Positions 1 through 11,100 of a DNA stretch of 64,000 bases are shown here, piece by piece (position 1 is the stretch's first letter; the number at the start of each line of letters is the position of its first letter). The DNA is from Bugulina stolonifera (Eukaryota; Bryozoa; Gymnolaemata; Cheilostomatida; Bugulidae). Where the stretch lies: contig OW285187.1 of NCBI GenBank assembly GCA_935421135.1, forward strand, positions 10,937,929-11,001,928, given 5' to 3'. The notes under the pieces were generated by a model. That model was not told the origin of the DNA and did no database searches. It saw nothing but the letters and a program-made list of their open reading frames with translations. Made by a program: the position numbers and the translations under genes.

Positions 1-2
1 CT

Positions 3-155
3 CAGACCATCGGACTCCCCCGTTCAGTGGGAGCAAACAGCAACAAATACCTCAATAGCTTCTTACCAAGAACTATTAGAGATATGAGGATTGGATACAG
101 CCCAGAAGAAACTGCTGGACGGTTTTCAACCGCAACCCCTACCCAGTCAGGCTAA
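3..155 (+). mobile_element. LINE reverse transcriptase, C-terminal end (fragment)
   Basis: The frame from base 3 reads a peptide with SVGANSNKYLNSFLPRTIRD, then a stop at 153-155. The SFxPRTIRDW-like ending is typical of the extreme C-terminus of non-LTR (jockey/CR1/I-type) retrotransposon polymerases. The fragment enters from the left window edge. It lies head-on to the minus-strand LINE fragment at 192-791, which lacks exactly this ending, so both may come from one rearranged copy. It is not an active element. Confidence 0.7.
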
Positions 156-191
156 ACAGTCCTGTTCCGTTATCACTGCCAATTTATTGCA

Positions 192-791
192 TTATAATAA
201 GTTTAATACTGTCCACCCACTGACCAACCCATGTACCATATGCGGCACACCCCTTCTTCCCTCTAGGGCGGTCCAGTGTGATGTAGAAGTTGACAGTAAG
301 TTGACAGTAAGTTGACAGACACGGGACGTTCTTCCCCTTTCCTGCAGTGGTTGTAGCTTAAGCTTTTCTTTGGCTTCAGAAACACCTTTTCTTCCTTTGA
401 CATCACATATCATACGTACCCCTTTATTTTGTACAAATTCAAGTGCTTCGATCTCTTTAGCCGAGGAGGGATCCCATGCACAACAGGCGTACTCAAGATG
501 AGGTAGACAGAGTGATTTGTAGGCTGCGAGCTTTGCATTCTCAGGGGCCCAGTATAGTGCACGTCGGATCATTCCTATCTGTTTCTTCACATCATTTATC
601 TTTTTAGCTATATTATGGGTCTCAAATTTAAGATTTGACTGTAGAGTAACACCAAGGTATTTACTGTGATCTGCGTGCTCCAGAACAGTGTCATTTAGAG
701 TGTACTTTGGTATATCTTTCTGAGGCTTGAATAAAATTATTTGGCATTTTTTGGTGTTGAAATTCATTCCAGACACCGTTCTGTTGCCCAT
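192..791 (-). mobile_element. LINE reverse transcriptase fragment, 5'-truncated
   Basis: An open frame of 199 residues on the minus strand matches the region after the catalytic core of a non-LTR retrotransposon reverse transcriptase. Visible family marks are MNFNTKKCQ (the 'NxxKC' block), HSKYLGVTLQSNLKF, AAYKSLCLPHLEYACCAWDP, and LQPLQERGRTSRVCQL. The catalytic YADD box and endonuclease are absent, so the copy is truncated on its 5' side. After SHWTALEG the frame drifts into non-homologous residues. The usual ending (SFLPRTIRD) is found inverted at 3-155. This is a dead copy. Confidence 0.88.
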
Positions 792-910
792 CTGTGTAGT
801 GAAATTAGATAATCATTATCTAATCATTATGATTATCTAATATATATCTTGATATCATCATTGCTAATAGTACAATCAAATGAAATAGCTAGTAAAGTAT
901 ACTATATAGG

Positions 911-1200
911 CAGTGGTCAAAGTCTAGGAAAAGAGGTGGGGGGTCTCTAGGGTAGCAGACATAATCACTTCAGGGCGCGAAGCGTCCAAACGGCGCGCCG
1001 GCGGGGAGGGACGCTTGAGCACCCGCTCGGAAATTGGAAACTTTGTCAAAATTAGACACCGAAATGGTGCAAAATCCAAGAACTTCAGGTTAAAATATGG
1101 TCCAATTAGTATTACTATTATAATAGTAATCTGCAGCCTGCAGGGGGTCTATCAGTCTGAGAGACCCCCTAAAATTTTTGGGGGGTCTCTCAGACCACTG
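911..1200. mobile_element. Non-autonomous hAT-type element (MITE), 290 bp
   Basis: The element begins CAGTGGTC and ends GACCACTG, an 8-bp terminal inverted repeat. It is flanked by a perfect 8-bp direct repeat TATATAGG at 903-910 and 1201-1208. CAGTG ends with an 8-bp target duplication are the signature of the hAT superfamily. The interior has a GC-rich patch near 975-1030, unlike its AT-rich surroundings, and further GGGGGTCTCT / AGAGACCCCC foldback pairs near the right end. No transposase is encoded. Confidence 0.85.
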
Positions 1201-1208
1201 TATATAGG

Positions 1209-2356
1209 CTCTAGAGTAGAGTAAAGTAACCTACAGCATCAACACCTGGATACTAAAGTAAGGTAGATAGAGTTTCGTTGAAAGTTTGAACAAGGAAAAG
1301 TAAAATTTAGCACTAGTTTCGCATAAGAGCAGAAATGAAATGCATTTGAAATAAGGTAAATAAATTAATCACATCCGGCTAAAATCTGATCTCAAGGCTG
1401 ATCTGTCGAAGTTATTTCGTAGCTCAATGATCAATTCCGAGTTGTTCGCTCTATTAAAAATACAAATATTAGAGAGGATAACTCCTTGATTGCAACAAGA
1501 AATTGCCATCTTGTGATAGCAGACCTTGTGCTGCCATAGAGAAGACAACTACATACTGTATGATCCATGATAGCTTTTCCTTCTTGATGTAACATTGTAT
1601 CAAGGAGTAACTCCTTGATTGTATGTATAATGTAATGTAACAACACATATTTTTTACTTCCACATACCATACTACACCTATATTGTATATACTAATTATG
1701 CTGTCAAATTGACATAATATTGTATGTACATGTATCTCCATACATGGTACAGCGTCAATGTACATGACTTGTACCTATGCAAAAATGTACGCAATCATCG
1801 CAAAAATCTTTTTCATAATTGTATCAGGCTGGAGCTAGCAGAATCCAACACAATGAAAGCATTAATGAAGTGCACATGTGTTTTACCAACAGAACCCTTG
1901 ATTCCTTGTGCATACCGATTGGCCCAGAACAAAGGGTATATAACTGTTCAATCTTAGGTAGATGCGTGTACTACTGCATATATAATATTTTTTAGTCTGA
2001 ATGAGGGATTTTGGTCATTATAATTGTACATGTGTAAATATAATTAGCATAATAATAATAATGAACGATGATACATGCATAATGTTATACTTTTTTTGTA
2101 AAATATTTAGAGAACAGCAGCCAAGGACTTGGTTTCACATCTGTAAAAAAAGGTTCAGCCAAGCATCCTAACAGCAATGAGTAATGGCATTTTAATACAT
2201 GCAGGTTGCTGCCATGTGGTGACTACTACTGCTAAAGTACATGATACATTGAAATTGCAACATAATGCAACATTGGTGATGGTAGCTGTTAGTAAGTTAC
2301 ACAGCTGTTTGGAATAGTGTAATAATACAGTAGTATTACATTACAACTACTAACAA
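1209..2356. other. Gene-free stretch
   Basis: No exon with recognisable protein similarity or paired splice sites is seen on either strand. The stretch is AT-rich, with short inverted repeats such as CAAGGAGTAACTCCTTG near 1599. Confidence 0.5.
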
Positions 2357-2661
2357 GCATACTTGCCAAGTGCCCAGATTTTGTCAGAACACCCTAGTTT
2401 TTATGCATCTTCCAACTAATTTTCCAGTTTTCCTGATTTTTTCTCTATAGTGAAAATGTGATTTAACCTCATAAAACACAAGATAAACCTCACAAACCTC
2501 ATAAAACATATTATTTACATCAAAGAAGATATTTTTAAAGCATTTAAGATAGATAATATAAACCCTAACTATATCCAGGAAATTGGTACTTGTTCAGGAA
2601 TTTTGAGCAGACAAGACCAGATTTGTTCTGATTTTTTGCTCTTGCTCCTTGGCGAATATGC
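2357..2661. mobile_element. Foldback MITE-like element, copy 1
   Basis: The left end reads GCATACTTGCCAAG and the right end, in reverse complement, GCATATTCGCCAAGG, giving imperfect terminal inverted repeats. A related element with the same end sequence starts 28 bases downstream. No coding capacity is seen and no clear target duplication was found. Confidence 0.55.
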
Positions 2662-2688
2662 TAAAAAGTGCATGGCAATGGCAGGCCT

Positions 2689-3009
2689 GCATACTTGTCA
2701 AGAAGAAATAGCAAAAAATCAGGACAGATCTCTTTTAAATCGCTGCATGAGCAAGCGCCAAATTCTCTAAACAGGCTTTGAAAATTATCTACAAAACGAT
2801 TTCATAATGTACATTTTTAGTGCCATCTTCTAGTGTATTTGACATATTTTATGGTTGTAATTTGTGTTGTAAGCCATGCGAAAGTGTCTTCTTACCATTA
2901 CCAGATAAAATATCATGACAACTAAAAAAAAACTAGAGAAAGAAAGCGGAACCAGAAATCAAGGGGTGTGCTGACAAAAGTAGCAGTAATGAGAACTTAG
3001 CAAGTATGC
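2689..3009. mobile_element. Foldback MITE-like element, copy 2
   Basis: The left end reads GCATACTTGTCAAG and the right end, in reverse complement, GCATACTTGCTAAG. It belongs to the same family as 2357-2661. The shared subterminal words AAAAAATCAG and TTTTGTCAG support common origin. It is non-coding. Confidence 0.55.
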
Positions 3010-3649
3010 TGATAACTACTGTTGCACGAATTAAGGCCCTCAGCACCCAGCAGTCAGCCAGTAACAGTTAGAGTTAATCAGCATTTAGCATGCAATGTGA
3101 TCTAAAAAGAAAACATTGAACTTTTGCTTTCATGGGCAACTTGTATGTGGAGTTTGCTACCCGCTAATTTTACCAAATAGAAGACAACTCTTAAACATTT
3201 AAATGTTTCTCGAAAATGTTCATCAGACTCGGAAGGAACGGTCAACAACCATATAAATACTAGTTTTAAAAAAGGTAGTAACGACTATTCTATTGAGGAA
3301 CAGAGTGCAGTGTTTGGTTCAGTTTCAATCTGACTCATGTGGTAGTCATATCCGACCTCTCTCACAAATTGCATAACTATGGGTCTAATAATATCAATAG
3401 AATAATTTAATTTTAGTCAGCAACTGAACTTGGTCACTAAAAATTTTAACTAGGTCTACAATTTATATTAATATGAATATCAATATGAATATTTTTATTT
3501 TCATATTTGATATTATTTTTTCATTATTTTATTATTTTTATAATTAATAATAATTATATTTTATTATAATAATAATTAAATAATAATTATAATAATATAA
3601 ATATAATCGATTATTTTATTATATTAGTATGAAATAATAAATCTAAAAA

Positions 3650-3748
3650 TTTTCTAACTACATTTAGTATATATTGGTATAGTAAGTTGTTATAGCAACT
3701 TGCTATAACAACTTACTATACCAATATATACTAAATGTAGTTAGAAAA
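3650..3748. repeat. Perfect 99-bp palindrome
   Basis: Two 49-bp arms (3650-3698 and 3700-3748) are exact reverse complements, separated by one base (C at 3699). The arms start TTTTCTAACTACATTTAG. Immediately to the right, 3745-3770 can form a second small stem (AAACTCC ... GGAGTTT). The surroundings (3470-3650) are almost pure A+T. Confidence 0.92.
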
Positions 3749-5101
3749 CTCCTGCTAAGCAAGGAGTTTTATAGTTAGTAAGTTAAGTATAGTATCTATG
3801 AGCGAGTATTAAATTATTTTTATTATTCTTATAATATAAATAAATGTTATAATTATATTGTTTAATTAATACAATATACATAGCTATACATGTTTATAAC
3901 CACTACCATGGTCACCATGACTGAGGCCATGGTTGTTGTATATATAATATTTTAATGTAATCACAGTGTAATTATAAATAATAGGCTGTATAATCAAATA
4001 TAATACTTAAAACATTGAAATTGTAATAATATAGTTGTAGTGCTTTTATTCAACTCCTAAATTATTTATTTATTTCCATTTAATTTTAAATACATGTAGG
4101 CTATATTGTATCATCATGTTGAGTTTCAATGTTTATGAATGCAAGTTATTGATCTGATCTTGATGAGTGATCGCTAAATTAAACACATTAAATATAATAT
4201 ATGTATACTCTGGAACATATATATTTTGTTGAGATTTTTTTATATAATTATAGCTTGTATTATATAAATAATTTATGATGTATTTTTAAGCAAGGATTTT
4301 ATTTTTGAGCAGTCAGAGTCTTGTTTCAAGTCAATGAAAATGCCAGTCCCTGACTGGGGTTTGAACCCGAGGCTTCTACGGCACCTAATCGCCTAGCACA
4401 GTGAACAGAACATGCTACCACTACACCAGCTCAGCAACACTAAACCTGCCATATGATGTTATTTGAATAGTGAGCTTTTTCCAATGTTCAGATTTTTAAT
4501 CATCTTTGGCAAATACTATTAGTATTGGTTGCCGATTTAACTTGACAGTTCTTGCAACTGAGCTCTTGGCTAAATCTGACTGGTTGTTAAATGTTGCTTG
4601 CTAAGTACATCATAGAATTTACTCAGTGCTGAGTGCCTTTCCAGTTCTTTTGATTCTCATGTTGTTATGAATGGCGTAGCATAGTGTTACAAACTTTTAG
4701 TTGCTCCAATGCCTTTCTTTGTACTTGTGTCTCAGTCACCAGAGGCCTATTTAGGATGAAGGACACCACACAGTGCCCTCCTATTATGTTTTCTTTTAAG
4801 TTTATAATTCATTTATGTTTTTTTATTGCCAAAGAATTATGCTAATATTATTGACACCAGTTTATTGTGTATCGCAGAGTAGGTTAAGAACACATGCAAT
4901 GTACATGGTTTAGAGCAATGCCGTTTAACTAACTGTAAATGGATTATTATATCAAGTTTTCTCAATTGAAATCCTGCTTGTCAATTTCTTCCAGTTTTAT
5001 TGGTTGTTGTTATAGGCTGCAAAGATATATTCTGTTAAGCAAAGACATTTCTGGAAACTCGCTACTAGAATCATTCTTCTGTTAATATTTATGGTCGCAA
5101 C
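3749..5101. other. Upstream region of the formin gene
   Basis: This holds the SINE at about 4318-4440 and otherwise no recognisable gene. The promoter and 5' UTR of the formin gene should lie toward the right end, but I cannot place a TATA box or initiator with confidence. An untranslated upstream exon is possible. Confidence 0.4.
4318..4440 (-). mobile_element. tRNA-derived SINE fragment
   Basis: On the minus strand there is an A-box-like TGGTGTAGTGGTAGC (4414-4428) and, some 45 bases on, a B-box-like GGGTTCAAACCC (4358-4369). This is the internal polymerase III promoter layout of a tRNA. The ends do not pair as an acceptor stem, and a second diverged copy of the A-box half occurs at about 20300-20362. 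It is therefore a tRNA-derived SINE head and not a functional tRNA. Confidence 0.6.
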
Positions 5102-8100
5102 ATGGGTAGCGCCTACAGTGGGAACGGGCCCGGTAACCATGACAACATGGCGGGTGGAGTTAGGAGAAAACTACCAATGCCAGAGCATGATGAATTGGAG
5201 AAAAAGTTCAGCAATGTACTGGTAAGTGTATTATACTTATTTAGCTGCATAATAGAGTCTGTTTTGGGATATGGGCACCCAAGTTATTATCCCTAGACGT
5301 GCGCAGGTTGAGTGTTTACATCTATTCCTGGTGAATAGGTTTAACTTGGAATAGGTCTAACTTTCTCATTGTTTGTATGCAGGATATGATGGATTTGCCT
5401 ATAGAGAAGGAGAGAGAGATGAGAAAGTTCGATGATAGCAAGAAGTGGGATATAGTGTGTGATCAGGTAATACTTCTATGACTTTCTAAATGAAGCCAAA
5501 CTGGTGTAGCTGTGTACAAATGTATTTCTGTGTTTGGCCATAAGGTGTCATAGAGCCCCTGGTTCGGCTTGCACTTCTGTAAAGAATGGGTTTTTGGTTT
5601 ACACTTCAGCAAGCGGTTGGTTATTCGCTGGTGTAAAGTGAACCCCTTTAGCTGGTCATGACTAAATTTCTTGCAGTGAAAATAAAATTACTAGTAATAG
5701 TTGGACGCACATGGGTTGTACATGCATATACATGCTGATCTAGTAATGTAACAGGGTGCTATCACTGTATGCATCATGATAGATAATATTATGTTAGAAT
5801 GAATCAAACACTAATCTTAATCAAGTATTGCTTGTTTAGTCCCCAGGTTTGTTTGACTTACATGAGGGTTTGCGAGATTGTCTGCAGTATCACTGAGCTG
5901 TCTAGCCTCAATTCTCACCTCATTCATTTTCGGAGTGGTCGGGGTGCTATAGATACATGTACTTCCAGAAAAACTTAAGATGTCACTACTAGTGTCTTAT
6001 CTAATAAATCCCTGACTGATCAGTCTATGGTAGCATGGCTTAGCACACTCATACTGCATTGTATTATAATGTGATATACAGCCCTACATGTAAATACCAT
6101 GTCCTTCTGTTCCAATAAATCTTGCCAGTTTGAGAACATAGTGATGGTCTACATGTTTAATTAGACTTCTCACATGATTTAGGACAGAAAATATTTAATC
6201 ACATTATATAATATAATATTCACCAATTACTCTAATTTCTCAGGTTAAACATGATCTTGTTCTGTCTATCTATTAATTGTTATATAGGAAGTCAGGAGTC
6301 AGCATACATGATACTACATGTGAATGTGGTTGCATGACTTGTAATACTACATATATTAGCTACTAGTCTGATGTTATCATATTGTACAAAATAATTGGTA
6401 TTCTAGGAGCTAGTGGCTGAAAGGGAACCACCACACTACTACTTAGTAAAGATAAAAGCTCATATGACTATGAAAGGTTCAAAGGTATGGAGATGAGGTT
6501 TTTTGACAGCCTACCAGGTGTAATATGTTATATGGAAGTCAATACCTTTGGGATATGTAGATATATTGAGTATAGGGTAGCCTTCTCTAGTATGATCTCT
6601 AACATACATGTAGATAGTATATTATATAACGACTAGCATGTAAATGAGCTCCAGAGAAGGTTAATCCAGTATACAGATAGTACTACGTATATTACCATGT
6701 GCATATTGCCATGCAGTATACTATATTATGGTACCTACTCATGTGCTTGTTGTACTTGGTTTGAAATCAATACTCGGGTAGAAGTGCAATGAATGTCTTA
6801 CATTGACTACTTATCATCCTGTGTATTTATTATACACACTTGAGATATTCTTACCAGTTCAACTGTGAGGAAGTAGTATAATACTGGTATGTTGGTTTTC
6901 TTCATCACAAGTATGACAATATTAATATAATTACTGCACTAAATTATATACATATGTATATAATCCACGGGTTTGTTTTAATTAGCAAGGGAGGATAATT
7001 TTTATTAAAATTCTTGTAAAAGATTTTGCAGATTATGCCTTGTCTTGAATTAGTATGCTTTGTACATTAATCCCTTCCAGTGGGCTAAAGTGATTTGTTG
7101 TCAAATAGTAAAACTGTCATATCGAATCTTACTGTTTGGTAGAATAAGAAGCACATTGGAAGCCAGACATCTACACAGGTACTCAGAGACCTGGAGATCT
7201 CATTGAGAACTAATCACATACAGTAAGTGGCCACTTTATCTATTTTGGGAACCCTCGTGTGCTTCTAGGCTGAAGAGGTAAAGGGGGCATTTAACGTTCA
7301 GATGTATGGTGAAAGCATTGTTGGAATTTTAAGTTTTCGAATGCCTAGCCTAAGGCTAGATCAAACATCCTGACTATTTTCCAACAACCATAATTATGGT
7401 TTAGATGTGTGTGAGATTAAAATAGGCGGTTTGATTATGATTTTACCTTCAATGTAGAGTATAGCAGCATGGGCATAATTATCTCATAAAAATCATCCTA
7501 GGTTGTTTGTTACTTGTCCTATCTATAATTTATGTTCTACATCAGGGATGCCCAAATGTGTCCCTAAGGGACACAGTGTCCCTTTGCATGGATTTTGGTG
7601 TCCCTTCATCACTTTTCAAATTTCACACGCAAACATGTCTTTTTGTGGCTGAGCAGTGAAAGCAATTGTACTGCTCAAGTTACACCCGAAAATACATCAC
7701 AATGTTAAAAAATCCCCACATTTGAAAATCTCAAAATATTTTTAAATGATACAGATGTAAATTTCTGTCAACGATTTAAAGCCTACAAAAATTGATGGCC
7801 TGATTGACCTAATCACAGAGCTGAAGACAGAGTAAAGTGAAAAGTGCAGCCACCCCTAACTTATCTAAAATCGCTGTCAAACTGATGACACTTTTTAGTA
7901 GCACATACTTGTAGGCCTACGCGAGTTTGTTCAGTCACCTGAACTACATGCATATCAAAAACAAAAATCAGACAAGACTGGCAGACAAACATACCAGGCA
8001 GCTACTAAAGGAGACATAGACTTTGAGGATGATCCAAGAGAAGAGACAATTCCATGTCACCCACTAATAATTGTATTCACAAGTGAATCATGTAGCATGC

Positions 8101-11100
8101 ATCGAATATTCATTGCAACTTTCATATAATTTACTTGAGGCCGAAACAGACTAGCGGATATGTTTGCCACATTTGACCACGTTTAGTCAGCGTTACAACT
8201 TTTTTCCGCTGGACAACACACTAGCGATGTTTTCTCCATGAAAGGAATTTCTAGTTTTCGCGTGTGTGCCAAGGGAGGCAATTATTGCTATAAATGTATA
8301 TGTCATGTCTCCTACGTGCACATCACATTATAACAACGACTCAACTTAGAATTTTTGTTTACAGACGAAAGTGTAGAATGGAGCCGGGAAAAATTTTGCC
8401 CAATCAGAAGTCAGTGATATCGAGAGCTAAACGTAAAATATTAAACACACTTGATATTTGGTGAACAGGACGTTTTGCGCTCAATTTTGTGACGCCCTGT
8501 TGCTTCACCGTCATTTTGAGGCGAATAACGGCGCAAAATCTGCTAGTCTGTTTCTACCTTTCTTCTGTTTTCGTGTACTTCAAAAGTAGATGACTATGAT
8601 TGCTGTCATACTTTGGTTGAAACTAAATCAATAAATACGTGAGTTATAGCTATAAAATAACTCATTTTGTATCATAATTAAATTGCCCATTTAATAATCG
8701 CAATAAATACAGCAAAAAAAACTAAGTGTCCCTTGCTCTGATGCGATTTTAAAATTTGTCCCTTTCCACCAAAAAGTTTGGGCATCCCTGTTCTACATGT
8801 TATAAGCTGCTTAGATTCGGTTAGCTAACACTATAGTATATTTACATATGACTGTATCAGATAAGACACAATCATATGGATATCAGCTGAATCCACTGAT
8901 TCATCATTGTGTAATGTACTCCTTCCAGTCCAGCTCTGTGTGCTCGGTTGTTGTGACACCATTCCATTAACAGCCTTTGTGTATCTGTTTGTTGTCTAGC
9001 ACTTCCTGGATACAGTAAATTATTGTCATTTGATCGCTAGGATCAGATAGTAGGCCGACATGTATCCCACAAGATCTGTGGGCAGATTGAAGATATTAGT
9101 TAGGGAATTAACTAGCAGTCCTACTAGTAACGTTTTGCTGACCTACATGCGTTGGTTGGAATGGCTGTTATATATGAATGATATGCATGTCAAATCAACC
9201 ATGCAAGCAATGACTAACAGGAGAAGCCAACACTATTTGATAGGTGCCCTCCCTGTTAATTCTCAGTAATTACGTAATTCAAGCCCTGGCCAGGATTGCA
9301 TTCAGAGTTTACTTAGTAATTATACAATACAGTAACCCCTTTTTTATCTGCTACTAGAAATGATTTATTGTTCTGATTTATGACTGAGTCACTTGTTTTC
9401 TCATTTCTGGGTGATTTCATGTAGCTACATATTTATAGAGTGATGTATTGAGCTGTATCATGATAATATGGAGATTTGGTGTGGTGTGTTTGGCACTAGA
9501 ATATCTCTTATCGTTATGGAAAGTTTTCTGTATGAGCTCTGATAGCCTCAGTACCAGCTTCTTCTAATCGCACAATTAGTGTATGGAATTAATTGTCTTA
9601 TCAGAAAGAGTGTTTTATTCAACATTTTATATGGGCAGGCAACTCCACACTGAGCATATCTGGATGGTATAAATCTGGTATATTGCTGATGCAGTAGTCA
9701 GTAACTATCTGTATATATAATATCATCCTCATCAGATGAAAAGAAGGAAATTTAGGATGGGGTGTCTAATTTGGGTAAGGGTTTAGGCAGAGCCATTCAA
9801 TGGCTCTGGGTTTAGGTACTAAAATCAAATCCGAAGTGGAAATGAGGCTGTATCCTGTGGAGTCTGGAGACTTGGTTAGCCTGATGGGCATCTGGGATAG
9901 TGTAGGGATAGTTACTTCTCTCCTACAATGTATATGTAATATAGTTACATTGCACTGCCCTGTTTGACCTCATTATATCACAGAGTAAATATTTGCTTTA
10001 GTAGGATAGTACATAGCATTCTATGGGATAGTATAAGTTACACAGCACTTGATAGTCATGGGCTATAAAATGTCTTATACTTGTTTCAAGGGTTCAATAT
10101 ATTATTCCTTTGGTACTGTATATAGTTGATAAGACGTATAACATTATAATACTACTTAATGTAGCATGTCAAAGGACCCTTTCTGGTTAGTTACGTGTTG
10201 TTAGATATTAGTAGGCATATAATGATTGGCTTACCGGATCAATTTATTTTGTGATGAAACTTTGCATGTCAATGACAGGGTAAACCTTACTATGTACAAG
10301 CATCAGCCATACAATCTATTTATACATCTTGTAGTAATAGACAGTTCCATACTTCACTCCAACCCTGATTGTATGATGTCTGGTTTTTTTTTGTAGTTTT
10401 GGAATAAAATCAATATTTCCTTTTCCTTTGGCAAACTTCCTCGTAGTTCATTGCAAACAATGCTCACTATCAGTTACTAAATTGTTTATTTGGTAACACA
10501 ATGTACTAAATCTAATCAGTACTGTGCTATGGGGAATAGCTAGTGACTATGACTCCAGTAGTACTGTTACCAACTTCAGATGTTAGGACACAGTCCTAAA
10601 GCATTCTATACCATCAGATTTATTTATAGTATAATATTCTGAAGATATGAGAATATAGCCTCCCTTCTCTATGTTATAAGGTGCATTACATCCAGATATA
10701 TGTATCTAATAGTCGGTCAGTTACATGTATGATGTACTTGGAGTTGTTTGCCGAGTAAATGTTTTGGCATATTGTGCTGCTAACACTATCTTTAATCTTT
10801 GATAGGTGGGTTAGAGAATTCCTGAATGATGACAACAGAGGGGTGGATGTTATTGTAGAATATCTCTCATTCATCCAGATGCTCATGCAGTAAGTACTGC
10901 CCCTCCCTACTTGTCTGGATTTCTTAAACATTTGTACATGTTGTTATCTGTATTTTATTATGAATTCATTCCAGAAATATAATTATGACAAGATCTTTCA
11001 CTGTTATCTGTGTCCGACTGTTAGGTTTTTTTCATGTTGGCATTTCTCAACACTTGTAAATATTGGAATTATCCTCCCTTCAATTCATCTTATTAGAGGT

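Noticed and set aside
4318..4440. Possible tRNA gene on the minus strand
   Set aside because: A- and B-box-like words are present, but the ends do not form an acceptor stem, and a diverged partial copy exists at 20300-20362. It fits a tRNA-derived SINE better.
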